This document shows positions 35,532 through 44,603 of a stretch of DNA of 64,000 nucleotides, in pieces. The stretch covers positions 1-64,000 of the forward strand of contig DRFO01000041.1 in assembly GCA_011050525.1 (NCBI GenBank), read 5' to 3'. Below the pieces are notes generated by a model. That model did not search any database. It saw nothing but the letters and a program-made list of their open reading frames with translations, and was not told where the DNA came from. How positions within the stretch are numbered: the stretch's first letter is position 1; each line of letters opens with the position of its first letter. Origin of the DNA: Halopseudomonas xinjiangensis. Lineage in GTDB: Bacteria; Pseudomonadota; Gammaproteobacteria; Pseudomonadales; Pseudomonadaceae. The position numbers and the translations under genes were made by a program.

Positions 35532-36343
35532 GGCTGGGTATTCACCTCTAGTTGTTCCAAGGAGCGCGCCAGGCTGGCGCGAGACAGTTCACCGAGATGG
35601 CTGCCGACCTGGCGCCCCTCGGCGTCGTAAAAAATCGTTGTCGGCAATGCCGAAGAGCCAATGTGCTGGCCAAGCCGACCACCGGTGTCGAGCAGGACGT
35701 TTTCCATGCTGAGGCCTTCGGCATCAAGAAAGTTCGCGACTACCCGCTCACCCTCGCCCTGGTTGACGAACAGGAAGGTCACATCGGGTTCGTTGCGCTG
35801 CGCTTCAGCCAGTACCGGCATTTCCCGCCGGCATGGTGGACACCAGGTGGCCCACAGGTTGACCACCAGGGGCTTGCCGACGAAATCTTGCAGGGCAACC
35901 GACTGACCCTGGCTGTCCCGCAGGCCCATCTCGGGGAGTCGCGTGCCCTGCTCGAAGGCATGCAATGCAAATGTTCCGAAACCCCAGCTCAGCACACCTA
36001 CTGCCACCGCAGCGCCAAGCGGTTTGCGCAACCCGACTTCGCGCCAGGCAAGCCAGGCGCCAAGCAGGACGGCGGCCAGCACGCCCGGCCAGGCGATAAA
36101 GCCGCCGTCACGAATGTCTATCACGCGCCAAGGCTCATCACGGAAATGCTCGACATACACCAGCACAAACGACAGCCGCGCGACCACCAAAGCCACCAGC
36201 AGCAGCCTGAACAACTGCTGTTCCGGATTCCGCTCGCTGCGCCGTCCGATCCACCAGCCGGTGAGCATCGCCAGAAACAGGCTCACCAGCAGCAACACAT
36301 GCGGAACGGCCAGTGCCAATGGCCCCACATTGATTGTCAGCAT
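35528..36343 (-). CDS. TlpA/DsbE-like thiol-disulfide protein with N-terminal membrane domain
   Basis: 271 residues from an ATG at 36,343 that overlaps the dsbD stop (TGATG). The N-terminal ~140 residues hold about four membrane helices (AVPHVLLLVSLFLAMLTGWW, PGVLAAVLLGAWLAWREVGL). A C-terminal TlpA/ResA thioredoxin domain has NLWATWCPPCRREMPVL. The membrane part recalls the Lgt-like fold fused to TlpA in PA2477-type proteins. It probably receives electrons from the DsbD protein and passes them to DsbG. Confidence 0.87.
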   Translation of the reverse strand: MLTINVGPLALAVPHVLLLVSLFLAMLTGWWIGRRSERNPEQQLFRLLLVALVVARLSFVLVYVEHFRDEPWRVIDIRDGGFIAWPGVLAAVLLGAWLAWREVGLRKPLGAAVAVGVLSWGFGTFALHAFEQGTRLPEMGLRDSQGQSVALQDFVGKPLVVNLWATWCPPCRREMPVLAEAQRNEPDVTFLFVNQGEGERVVANFLDAEGLSMENVLLDTGGRLGQHIGSSALPTTIFYDAEGRQVGSHLGELSRASLARSLEQLEVNTQP

Positions 36344-38088
36344 CAGCCTCGCTCCATCGTTTCGTTCCATCTGGTAAGGAATTGGCTGGCATCGACCTCG
36401 CCGGTAATGCGCTGCGAACGGCGCTCGACGCCGTCCGGGCCGATCAGCAATAGCGTCGGTGGTCCCATGACCTGGTAGCGATTCAGCAATTCACGACTGG
36501 CAGGATTGGTTAGCGTCACGTCGGGGCGAAGGATACGCACGCCCTTGAGCGAAGCTTGCACCTGCGCGTCGCCAAACACCTCCTTTTCCATGACTTTGCA
36601 GGACACGCACCAGTCCGCGTAATAGTCGACCAGCACCCATTGCCCTGCGGCTTTGGCGGCAGCGAGTTCACGATCAAGCACAGCGGGCTCGCTGAAGCCG
36701 ACAAAACCATCCGCTGCGTCTGCCTCTTTCACGGAAGCAACGCCGCCGGTGTACACCTCGAGCGGCCGCGTCAGGTCCTGCGCGCCGCCTGCCGCCCCCA
36801 ACACCAGCGCTACGCCCCAAATGCCCGCTAACACGGCGACGGACCGGTTTAGCGCCTGGTGCCGCACGAGTTGACGCGACAGTTGCAACAACCCGCTGGC
36901 AACCACCACTAGAAGCGCGCCCCACAATCCGACCCACAGCGGATCAGCCAACAGCGGGCGGAGTACATAGAGAGCCGCGGTCAGAAACAGAAAACCGAAC
37001 GCGACTTTGACGCGGTCCATCCATGGCCCCGGTTTCGGCAGGAAGCGATTGCCGAGCGTGACCAGCAACACCAGCGGAGTACCGATCCCCAGACCCAGCG
37101 CGAACAGCACGAGGCCTCCATTCACGGCGTTGCCGCTTTGCGCTATATACAGCAGCGCCGCGGCCAGCGGTGCGGTCATGCAAGGCCCGACCAGCAATCC
37201 AGACAACACGCCCAGGGCACTGGCTCCAGCCAGGCTGCCACCTTGGCGCTTGCGTCCGGCCTGCTCCAGTCGGTCACGCAGACCGGCCGGCAATTGCAGC
37301 GCGAAAAAACCGAACATTGGCAAGGACAGCAGGACAAACAGGCCGGCAAAACTGGCGATCAACCAGGGCTGCATAAGCCATCCCTGTAGATTCGCCCCGA
37401 GTAGCGCGGCCACGACGCCAAGCGCCGCGTAGACCAGCGCCATGCTGATCACATAGGAGGCGGCAAGCGCCATGCCGCGGCGAGGACTGGCCTGGCTACC
37501 GACAACGATACCGGCCAGGATTGGCAGCATCGGCAGCGAGCAAGGCGCAAAGGCGAGCAGCAAACCGAGTCCAAAAAAGATCAGCAAACTCCAGCCAAGC
37601 GTTTGCTGCTCCAGCCCGCTCGCCAATGCCTGATCATCGGCCTGGACAGGGACAGACGGGCCCGGACCGGCGCCATCCATATCGACCATGCGCGTTTGCG
37701 GCGGGTAGCACAGGCCTGCGTCGGCGCAGCCTTGCCAGCCCAGTTCAAGGGTCGCAACATCCGCATCAGAAATCACGACTTCCAGGCTGTCGCGATAGAC
37801 CCGCGAGTCACCAAAGTACTCGTCGTGATAAGGTTCGCCAGGTGGTAAAGTCGGCTCGCTACCAGCCTGCAAGCCTCCGAACAGCAAGCGCTCCTGATAG
37901 AGGTAATAACCCGGTGCAATATCCCAGCGCAGCACTGCGCCGCCGGAGGGCTTCCGCTCAACATGCAGCGCAAATGCCTGATCGACTGGCAAAAACTTCT
38001 GCTGCATCTGGCCAAGCGTGAACGGCGAGGCATTCGCCAGTTGCACAACCCAGAGGCAACAGGTCAGAAAGAGAAGAATCGCTCGCAT
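36343..38088 (-). CDS. dsbD: DsbD-type cytochrome c biogenesis/thiol reductase
   Basis: 581 residues from an ATG at 38,088 (an upstream start exists but MRAILLFLTCCLWVVQLANA is a clear signal peptide). It has the three DsbD parts: a periplasmic alpha-domain with CADAGLCYPPQT, eight membrane helices with FAPCSLPMLPILAG and GPCMTAPLAAAL, and a C-terminal thioredoxin domain with DYYADWCVSCKVMEKEV. It carries electrons from cytoplasmic thioredoxin to the periplasm. It is the first gene of the dsbD-tlpA-dsbG operon, divergent from a two-component system. Confidence 0.93.
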   Translation of the reverse strand: MRAILLFLTCCLWVVQLANASPFTLGQMQQKFLPVDQAFALHVERKPSGGAVLRWDIAPGYYLYQERLLFGGLQAGSEPTLPPGEPYHDEYFGDSRVYRDSLEVVISDADVATLELGWQGCADAGLCYPPQTRMVDMDGAGPGPSVPVQADDQALASGLEQQTLGWSLLIFFGLGLLLAFAPCSLPMLPILAGIVVGSQASPRRGMALAASYVISMALVYAALGVVAALLGANLQGWLMQPWLIASFAGLFVLLSLPMFGFFALQLPAGLRDRLEQAGRKRQGGSLAGASALGVLSGLLVGPCMTAPLAAALLYIAQSGNAVNGGLVLFALGLGIGTPLVLLVTLGNRFLPKPGPWMDRVKVAFGFLFLTAALYVLRPLLADPLWVGLWGALLVVVASGLLQLSRQLVRHQALNRSVAVLAGIWGVALVLGAAGGAQDLTRPLEVYTGGVASVKEADAADGFVGFSEPAVLDRELAAAKAAGQWVLVDYYADWCVSCKVMEKEVFGDAQVQASLKGVRILRPDVTLTNPASRELLNRYQVMGPPTLLLIGPDGVERRSQRITGEVDASQFLTRWNETMERG

Positions 38089-38135
38089 GCTCAACGCCCT
38101 GTAACCAAATTCAGAGGCAAGCATGGCAGTACGGG

Positions 38136-38151
38136 ATTAAGACGCCATTAA
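38136..38151. promoter_or_regulatory. Tandem ATTAA repeats, likely response-regulator binding site
   Basis: ATTAA at 38,136-38,140 and 38,147-38,151 are 11 bp apart (one helix turn), between dsbD and the divergent regulator genes. Another TTAAT lies near 38,264. Such phased half-sites are typical of OmpR/PmrA/QseB-type regulators. Confidence 0.5.
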
Positions 38152-38310
38152 CGAATCGTGGATAGCAGAGCCACCGGAATCAATGAGGCATGCCGAAACC
38201 GAACAAGACGATCCCGGCCGCCGGATCGGAAAAGTCGGCGTGCCATCCCATAACGCTCCGTTAATCCAGGCAGGTGATACTGGCAAAACGCATTTCAAGC
38301 GATCTCAACC

Positions 38311-39006
38311 ATGCATGTATTGCTGACAGAAGACAACACGCTCATCGCGAGCGGCATAGCGGCTGGGCTCGAGGCTCAGGGGTTCAGCGTGGCCCATGCC
38401 GCTACGGCAGCACAGGCCAACTCGCTGCTGCGCACCGCCCGCTTCGACCTGATGATTCTCGACCTGGGGTTACCCGATGAAGATGGCCTGCGCTTTCTTC
38501 ACCGTCTGCGTCAGCGCGGACTGAAACTACCGGTGCTGATCCTGACCGCCCGCGATGCGGTGGCCGAGCGCGTCTCGGGCCTCCAGGCGGGCGCCGACGA
38601 CTATCTGGTCAAACCATTCGATCTGCGAGAGCTCGCCGCCCGCCTGCATGCCCTGCTGCGACGGGCCGCCGGGCGAACGACGCACGTTATCGAGCACGGT
38701 CCGCTGACCTACGACCCTGCCGCCCGTGCTGCCTGCATGGCGGGCGAACCCATCGACCTTTCCCGCCGCGAGCAGGCGCTGCTGCAAGCGCTTTTGCAGA
38801 ACCCCAGTCGCGTGCTTTCGGCCGAGCAGCTCAAAGACGCGGTGTACGGGCTGAGCGACGACGTCGAGAGCAACGCGCTCAACGTCCATATTCACCACCT
38901 TCGCCGCAAGCTAGGCAACGGCATTGTCGGAACCGTCAGAGGTCTCGGCTATCGCTTGGGACCGGCCGGGCATGCATCCGGCCCAACGCGGGATGACGAC
39001 TCATGA
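38311..39006 (+). CDS. OmpR-family response regulator (DsbR/PA2479-like)
   Basis: 231 residues. Receiver domain with LLTEDN, phospho-acceptor Asp in LMILDLGLPDEDG, LTARD and the Lys of YLVKPFDLRELA. Winged-helix effector domain with SNALNVHIHHLRRKLGNG and TVRGLGYRLG. It overlaps the kinase gene (ATGA) and is divergent from dsbD, as PA2479-PA2480 is to PA2478 in P. aeruginosa (a copper-responsive Dsb system). It likely activates the dsb operon. Confidence 0.9.
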   Translation: MHVLLTEDNTLIASGIAAGLEAQGFSVAHAATAAQANSLLRTARFDLMILDLGLPDEDGLRFLHRLRQRGLKLPVLILTARDAVAERVSGLQAGADDYLVKPFDLRELAARLHALLRRAAGRTTHVIEHGPLTYDPAARAACMAGEPIDLSRREQALLQALLQNPSRVLSAEQLKDAVYGLSDDVESNALNVHIHHLRRKLGNGIVGTVRGLGYRLGPAGHASGPTRDDDS

Positions 39007-40358
39007 GCTTGCGCCTTCGCCTGACGCTCACCCTCGGTTCGGCCTTCGTGCTGCTCTGGACGGTGGCGGCGACCTGGATGCTGTTCGATGTCCGCAACCA
39101 GCTGATGCTATCGCTCGACCAGCGCTTGGCAGCATCGGCCCAGATGGTCGCCGGACTATTGGTGCAGCTGCCACAACCTCAGCTGCGCTCAGACGGCATC
39201 ACCCTCCTGAGCGCAGAGCAGCTCGGCATTGAGAACGGCCTGGCCTGCCAGGTCAGCTCGTTGCGCGGCGAAGTCCTGGCGCGCAGCCATGCGGCGCCGG
39301 ACAACGTTCTTCTGGACGCCCAGCGCACCGGCTTTCATGACCAACTAATCGGCGATACCGCCTGGCGAAGCTTTACGCTGATCCAGAACGGGATGCGCAT
39401 CACCACAGCCGATCGACTCGATGAACGCGCCACGCTCAAGCGCTCGGTGCTCCTGGCTGCTGCGCTGCCAGTTTTCGTCGCACTGCTGGGCAGCCTAATC
39501 GTGCTCTGGATCGGTATCGGAAACGGCCTTTTGCCACTCAGACAAATCCGTATGGCCCTGGCGCAACGCAGCGCCGACTCGGTCGAACCTTTGCACATCG
39601 AACGACTGCCAAGGGAGCTGAAGCCGTTGGTCGAAACACAAAACCAGTTGTTCGCCCGGATCGCGCAGACGCTCGAGCGTGAACGGCGCCTGACCGATGA
39701 TGCAGCCCATGAGCTACGCAGCCCGCTGACCGCAATCAAGACCCATCTGCAAGTTGCGGCCATGACCGAGGGCGACGTTGCCAAAAATGCCTTGGCCCAA
39801 GCGGAGATCGGCACCGATCGCCTGCATCGCACGCTGGAGCAGTTGCTCATGCTCGCGCGGGTGGAAGGCCGCGTTTCGTTCGATGACGGCCTTCGTTGCA
39901 CAGCAATCAAGGTCGCACAACTTGCGATTGCCGACGCCTGCCAGCAGGCCGGACCGTGCATTGAACTACACGCGGCCGCGAATGTGTCCCGCCGCACGTT
40001 GGCAATGCCGCCCGCCCTAGCCATCGCCGCACTGCGCAACCTCTTGGACAACGCTCGCCGCCATACGCGAGACGGCACGGCCGTTCGTCTGGCTCTAGAA
40101 CAGCTGGGCGAAAACAAGGTCCGCTTCACAGTGCATGATCAGGGGGCAGGCATTCCGATCGAGCTGGTCGAGCGCTTCACCGAACGATTCTGGCGAAGCA
40201 GCGAAGGCGAAGGCAGTGGGCTAGGCCTGTCCATCGTCAAGGCGATCGCAGACCGCTGTGGCTGCGAGCTCAGGTTCATGTCCCATGATGACGGCATGCA
40301 AGTGGAGTTCGTCGCCGGCTTTCAGCCGGCTGGCCAACCTGAAGATGTGGGTCAATGA
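39003..40358 (+). CDS. Sensor histidine kinase (DsbS/PA2480-like)
   Basis: 451 residues. Two membrane helices (LTLGSAFVLLWTVAATWMLF; VLLAAALPVFVALLGSLIVL) enclose a ~130-residue periplasmic sensor. Then come HAMP, the H-box DAAHELRSPLTAIKTHL, the N-box LRNLLDNARRHT and G-boxes HDQGAGIP and GEGSGLGLSIVKAI. It overlaps the response regulator gene. By synteny the signal is probably periplasmic copper or thiol stress; the sequence does not prove this. Confidence 0.88.
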   Translation: MSLRLRLTLTLGSAFVLLWTVAATWMLFDVRNQLMLSLDQRLAASAQMVAGLLVQLPQPQLRSDGITLLSAEQLGIENGLACQVSSLRGEVLARSHAAPDNVLLDAQRTGFHDQLIGDTAWRSFTLIQNGMRITTADRLDERATLKRSVLLAAALPVFVALLGSLIVLWIGIGNGLLPLRQIRMALAQRSADSVEPLHIERLPRELKPLVETQNQLFARIAQTLERERRLTDDAAHELRSPLTAIKTHLQVAAMTEGDVAKNALAQAEIGTDRLHRTLEQLLMLARVEGRVSFDDGLRCTAIKVAQLAIADACQQAGPCIELHAAANVSRRTLAMPPALAIAALRNLLDNARRHTRDGTAVRLALEQLGENKVRFTVHDQGAGIPIELVERFTERFWRSSEGEGSGLGLSIVKAIADRCGCELRFMSHDDGMQVEFVAGFQPAGQPEDVGQ

Positions 40359-40439
40359 CCGATAGCCTGAACGACCAGAAGCACACATCGTCCAAATAGA
40401 TATTGGGCAACCCCGCCCCGCCTGATAACGGAGTTAACA

Positions 40440-41834
40440 ATGCTTGTTTTTGAGCCTGTGTATACAGATGGTCTGGCGCAGCTTTCCTATCTAGTCGGCG
40501 ACAGCAAAGCGGCAGTGGCTGCGGTAATTGACCCCCGTCGCGATGTCGATGTCTACGTGCGAATGGCGGAAGAGCGAGGCCTGCGAATCGCCTACGTTAT
40601 CGAAACACACATCCACGCGGATTTCGTATCGGGTGCCCAGGCGCTGGCGAGCCGCACCGGAGCGCAGATCATCGGAGGCCGTTCCGATGCCTACCACTTC
40701 GATCTTCGCCAGGTCAGCGATGGCGAAACATTGAAGCTGGGTCAGGCACGGATGCAGATCATGCATTCGCCTGGGCATACGCCCGAACACATTTCGCTGC
40801 TACTGTTCGATGCGCAGCAGGGCGACCAGCCATTCGCGCTGTTCACAGGCGACACGCTGTTCAACCTCGACGTTGGGCGCCCCGATTTGCTTGGAGCCGG
40901 CAGCGAGCGGAAGCTGGCCGGCGAGCTGTTTCATACCCTCTTCGACCGCTATCTGCCACTGGGCGACCGGATAGAAGTGTATCCCTGCCACGGCGCCGGC
41001 TCGGCCTGTGGCAAATCGATTGGTGACCGGCGTCATTCCACCCTTGGCAACGAGCGGCTCTTCAATCCCGCTCTGCGGGAACAGCGTAGCGAAGAGGCGT
41101 TCATCGATTGGCTGCTGGCCGACATGCCGGAGCCGCCGCGTCATTACGCGCGCCTGAAGAAACTGAACGTGCGACCCGCCGCGCAGATGGAAGGCCCCTC
41201 GCTGCCACCACCCCTGTCGCCCCAGGATTTCGAAACGCTCGCCGGGGGCGGCAACGGCATGCAGGTCGTGGACATCCGCTCGATACTGGCCTTTGGCGGC
41301 GGGCATGTGCCGGGTGCCCTCAACATTGCGTTGCGTAACGAGTTCGTCAACTGGGCGGGAAGGATGCTCAATGACTCTCGCCCGATCCTGCTGGTGGGCG
41401 AGTCGGCAGACGATGTCCATCAAGCCGTCACCCAACTCTACCGCATCGGGCTGGATGACATCCGAGGCTACCTGCGCAACGGCATGACGGACTGGCAGAA
41501 CGCGGCACTGCCGTTGAACAGGCTGCAGGAGTGGACCGTCCACGAGCTGAACGCCCGACGCGAAGAGACCGAGGTACAGGTGCTCGATGTGCGCAGTCCG
41601 AATGAGGTTACCAACGGTTGGGTCCCCGGCGCGAAGCATATATTCGTTGCCCATCTTGCCGATCAGCTTGACGAGCTGGACCCGAATAAGACCATTGCTA
41701 TCTACTGCGGATCCGGCTATCGCGCCTCCATCGCCGCCAGCATCTTGAAGAAAGCCGGCTTCTCCGACGTGGCGAACATTCCAGGGTCCTGGGCGGCGTG
41801 GAACGCTGCAGGTCTGCCTGTTGAAACTAGCTGA
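40440..41834 (+). CDS. Metallo-beta-lactamase-fold protein with two C-terminal rhodanese domains
   Basis: 464 residues. The N-terminal MBL domain has HIHADFVSG, HSPGHTPEHISLLL and FTGDTLFNLDVGRPDLL, as in persulfide dioxygenases. The first rhodanese domain (~260-355) lacks a catalytic cysteine (PILLVGESADDVH), so it is probably structural. The second (~365-464) has the active loop YCGSGYRAS. This layout matches CstB-like enzymes that oxidise persulfide and transfer sulfur to sulfite. It lies near a BigR-like repressor gene and sulfur transport genes. Confidence 0.88.
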   Translation: MLVFEPVYTDGLAQLSYLVGDSKAAVAAVIDPRRDVDVYVRMAEERGLRIAYVIETHIHADFVSGAQALASRTGAQIIGGRSDAYHFDLRQVSDGETLKLGQARMQIMHSPGHTPEHISLLLFDAQQGDQPFALFTGDTLFNLDVGRPDLLGAGSERKLAGELFHTLFDRYLPLGDRIEVYPCHGAGSACGKSIGDRRHSTLGNERLFNPALREQRSEEAFIDWLLADMPEPPRHYARLKKLNVRPAAQMEGPSLPPPLSPQDFETLAGGGNGMQVVDIRSILAFGGGHVPGALNIALRNEFVNWAGRMLNDSRPILLVGESADDVHQAVTQLYRIGLDDIRGYLRNGMTDWQNAALPLNRLQEWTVHELNARREETEVQVLDVRSPNEVTNGWVPGAKHIFVAHLADQLDELDPNKTIAIYCGSGYRASIAASILKKAGFSDVANIPGSWAAWNAAGLPVETS

Positions 41835-41903
41835 ACCGAGCGGTGGGTCAGGCTTTCCCGTGGCCCACACAACAAGACGTATAACGCCAATGTGGTTGCC
41901 CTG

Positions 41904-42689
41904 TTACAGCACTACTCGTAGCAGCAAGGCGGTCGCCGCAATGGCTGCGACCAGGCCGAAGGCCCTTTGCAGAACCTGCCCGTTCAGATGTACCGAGACG
42001 AAACGCCCGGCGACCATGCCGATGACGGCACCTGCCGAAAATGGAAGGGCGACCGCCCACAGAATGCTGCCCGCCAGCGCTGCGGACGACACACCGCTAA
42101 GCGAGACGAGCCCGATGACCGCCAATGAGGTTGCCGCGATCGAGCGCATAGGGAGATCGCTGAAACGGCTCAGCGCCGGAACCAGAACGAAACCACCGCC
42201 TACCCCCAGCAGCCCTGACAAAAAACCCGCCAAGGCGCCAGATGCAGCCACCGTCGCCGCACAACGAGACGTCCAACGAAAGCGACCGGTCTGAGGATTC
42301 AGGCGACAGGGAACAGCCTCCGTGGTTGGCTCATTGTTGTCCGGACGTTTCAAGGAATTGAATGCAACCCAGAACAGCACCACGGCAAACATTACTGCAA
42401 GCACGTTGTGGTCTACCCGCCCGGCAGTCCAGACCCCAACAGGGGCAAGCAGCACGCCGCAGCACGCCATCAAAGCCGCTGCCTTGTAACGGACGACGCC
42501 ATCCCTGAGCCCAATGATCGCGCCGACCCAGGCGGCCAGGCCGACGGCCATCAAGCCGATTGGAGCGGCCTGTGGCAAGTCGAGCCCAACCATGAATATC
42601 AGCAGGGGAACCGTGAGAATACCGCCGCCTGCGCCCGTCAACGCTAGAACAATACCGACGAGCATCCCGAGTCCGATCTCAATCGTCAT
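41904..42689 (-). CDS. TauE/SafE-family sulfite/sulfoacetate exporter-like protein
   Basis: 261 residues with about eight membrane helices and the family repeat GIVLALTGAGGGILTVPLLI and GLLGVGGGFVLVPAL. TauE/SafE proteins export sulfite or related anions. In persulfide-oxidation clusters it would remove sulfite made by the dioxygenase. It follows two YeeE/YedE genes and a BigR-like gene on the same strand, 58 nt after the first. Confidence 0.88.
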   Translation of the reverse strand: MTIEIGLGMLVGIVLALTGAGGGILTVPLLIFMVGLDLPQAAPIGLMAVGLAAWVGAIIGLRDGVVRYKAAALMACCGVLLAPVGVWTAGRVDHNVLAVMFAVVLFWVAFNSLKRPDNNEPTTEAVPCRLNPQTGRFRWTSRCAATVAASGALAGFLSGLLGVGGGFVLVPALSRFSDLPMRSIAATSLAVIGLVSLSGVSSAALAGSILWAVALPFSAGAVIGMVAGRFVSVHLNGQVLQRAFGLVAAIAATALLLRVVL

Positions 42690-42746
42690 AGCCAGCCTTC
42701 AGTCTCTGTTCTATGCCCTCGCGCCCTGAACCTTTAACGCGCCTGA

Positions 42747-43172
42747 TCACCGTGACGTCGCCGGCAGGCGCGTTCGGAGCTCGTACAGACCCATTCCTAC
42801 AAGCATCGCAACGACGAAAATGACCGGCTCCGCCTTACCACTTGCGAGCGAAGCCACCGCGGGTCCCGGACAGTAACCTGCCAAACCCCAGCCTGCACCG
42901 AACGCCAAACTGCCCAGGACGAGACGGCGGTCGATTTGGCTGGCGGTGGGCAATCGCATGGTATCGCCCAGGATCGACCGGGATCGTTTGGAAGCGAAAT
43001 GGAATCCGACACTCGCCACCAGAATGGCGCCCACCATGACCAACGCGAGCGAAGGATCCCACGCACCTGCCAGGTCAAGGAATGCAATGACCTTCGACGG
43101 GTCAGTCATGCCCGATAAGATCAAGCCGAGCCCGAACACCAGACCCGCTACAAATGCACTCAACAGCTTCAT
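42747..43172 (-). CDS. YeeE/YedE-type half-transporter (second of pair)
   Basis: 141 residues, four helices, with LVFGLGLILSGMTDPSKVIA and GAGWGLAGYCPGPAVASLAS. YeeE/YedE (PmpB-type) half-proteins form sulfur-compound transporters with a sister subunit. It sits 9 nt after its partner. The conserved Cys in GYCPGPA is likely in the transport path for thiosulfate or sulfane sulfur. Confidence 0.88.
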   Translation of the reverse strand: MKLLSAFVAGLVFGLGLILSGMTDPSKVIAFLDLAGAWDPSLALVMVGAILVASVGFHFASKRSRSILGDTMRLPTASQIDRRLVLGSLAFGAGWGLAGYCPGPAVASLASGKAEPVIFVVAMLVGMGLYELRTRLPATSR

Positions 43173-43181
43173 GCCAATACC

Positions 43182-43613
43182 TCAGCCGAACAGGTGGCGT
43201 ACGATGAAAACAGTCAGGAAGCCGCTGGCCATGAACAGGATCGTAGCAACCAACGAACGCGGCGAGCGACGAGACAATCCGCACACCCCGTGCCCGCTGG
43301 TGCACCCGGAGCCATACCGGGTGCCGACGCCGACCAACAAGCCGGCGACAATAAGCGTTGCTGTGCCCGCATTGATGTCGACGGCAGGCAACGCGAAAGA
43401 GGTTTGGAACAGCAGCGGCGCGACGACCAAGCCCGCTACGAATGAAACACGCCAAAGCACGTCGCCGCTCACGGGACGTAGCAAACCGCCAATCACACCG
43501 CTGATGCCGGCGATACGCCCATTCATAAGGATGAATAGAGTGGCAGCGAGACCAATCAGCGCTCCCCCAGCCAGCGAAGACCAGGGTGTGAAATGTGTCC
43601 AATCGATCATCAT
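43182..43613 (-). CDS. YeeE/YedE-type half-transporter (first of pair)
   Basis: 143 residues, four helices, with [40 protein letters not shown] and a C-terminal helix. This is the PmpA-type half of the sulfur transporter. The paired cysteines in [10 protein letters not shown] are the family signature. It overlaps the BigR-like gene at its start and is co-transcribed with the second half and TauE. Confidence 0.88.
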   Translation of the reverse strand: MMIDWTHFTPWSSLAGGALIGLAATLFILMNGRIAGISGVIGGLLRPVSGDVLWRVSFVAGLVVAPLLFQTSFALPAVDINAGTATLIVAGLLVGVGTRYGSGCTSGHGVCGLSRRSPRSLVATILFMASGFLTVFIVRHLFG

Positions 43614-43948
43614 ACGAATGTCTCTTCGGCTTCAGGATGCTGGCAGTAGAGCCTGTACAGCACCTGCATGACCTCCATCGCCTGATAGCTAGCGATGCTG
43701 TAGTGGACCTGCTTGCCTTCCCGGCGAGTGGTGACCAGGCCGCTGTTGCGCAACACAGTGAGCTGCTGAGACAAAGTCGGTTGCACGATACCTGTCGTGG
43801 TTGCGAGGTCGCCTACGCAATATTCTCCTTGCGTTAGCTGACACAACAGTAGCAGGCGATCCGGGTTGGCTAGGACCTTCAACAGGCCGCAGGCTTCCGC
43901 CGCGCTGCTATGTAACGTTTCAATATTGATGCCTTCTATCGAGGCCAT
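43610..43948 (-). CDS. bigR: BigR/SqrR-like persulfide-sensing ArsR-family repressor
   Basis: 112 residues from the ATG at 43,948; the longer ORF depends on a TTG. ArsR winged helix ([40 protein letters not shown]). Two cysteines, in GEYCVGDL and in [10 protein letters not shown], match the thiol pair of BigR/SqrR that forms a di- or tetrasulfide with persulfides and releases DNA. It is in front of the YeeE/YedE-TauE genes and divergent from the DUF2892/dioxygenase genes, so it should repress both. Confidence 0.88.
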   Translation of the reverse strand: MASIEGINIETLHSSAAEACGLLKVLANPDRLLLLCQLTQGEYCVGDLATTTGIVQPTLSQQLTVLRNSGLVTTRREGKQVHYSIASYQAMEVMQVLYRLYCQHPEAEETFV

Positions 43949-43979
43949 GCCACACCGCTGGAAAATGGATAGATTTGAC

Positions 43980-44040
43980 AATACATTATACTAGTATATA
44001 TTTCGATATATTGATATATGGTTTTAAACAGCTATCCTCG
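43980..44040. promoter_or_regulatory. Divergent promoter/operator of the persulfide cluster
   Basis: The very AT-rich stretch (TACATTATACTAGTATATAT) contains overlapping palindromes such as TATACTAGTATA, next to the bigR start. BigR-type operators are AT-rich palindromes of this sort. It would control both the YeeE/YedE side and the DUF2892-dioxygenase side. Confidence 0.55.
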
Positions 44041-44157
44041 TCCTTGCGCTTAGAGGAGCTCGACGCGCAACCCAGCTTCGTTTTGTGCAGGGGCTGTTTT
44101 ATCTTCCTTTCACAGCGCCCAGGCACAGCTAACCAAGGCATACCTCTGGAGTCGGTC

Positions 44158-44592
44158 ATGACATCTAGCCATCAGAACATCGCAACGGGCGACCAAGCAG
44201 ATCGAGTTCGTAGCTCAACGTCCCCCAGCCTCAATCACACGATTGATCGCCAAACGGATGAAAATATTCAGCAGTTCAGCCGCCTTGATCGTCGCGCAAT
44301 CTCCCAACGAATCGATGCTCTGGACCTCGAGTGGGACGTCGAGCGCGTGCTCGAAGTCAACGCATCAACGCTCGCGCTGTCCGGGCTCGTGCTCGGGCTT
44401 ACGGTGAGTAAAAGGTGGTTCCTGTTACCTGGGGTCGTGCTCCCCTTCTTACTGCAACACGGCTTGCAGGGCTGGTGCCCGCCGCTTTCGATTCTGCGCC
44501 GCCTGGGTGTTCGTACACGTAGCGAGATCGACCGAGAGAAGTTTGCGTTGCTTGAGGCTCTGGAACACCCACCGCTAAATACTCACCACTAA
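44158..44592 (+). CDS. DUF2892 (YgaP-transmembrane-like) protein
   Basis: 144 residues from the ATG at 44,158. An N-terminal soluble part (IQQFSRLDRRAISQRIDALD) is followed by a DUF2892 membrane hairpin: TLALSGLVLGLTVSKRWFLL, GVVLPFLLQHGLQGWCPPL and SILRRLGVRTRSEI. DUF2892 is the membrane module of YgaP-type rhodaneses and is common in persulfide clusters. It is 11 nt upstream of the dioxygenase gene. Confidence 0.8.
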   Translation: MTSSHQNIATGDQADRVRSSTSPSLNHTIDRQTDENIQQFSRLDRRAISQRIDALDLEWDVERVLEVNASTLALSGLVLGLTVSKRWFLLPGVVLPFLLQHGLQGWCPPLSILRRLGVRTRSEIDREKFALLEALEHPPLNTHH

Positions 44593-44603
44593 ACGAGGTC
44601 ATC

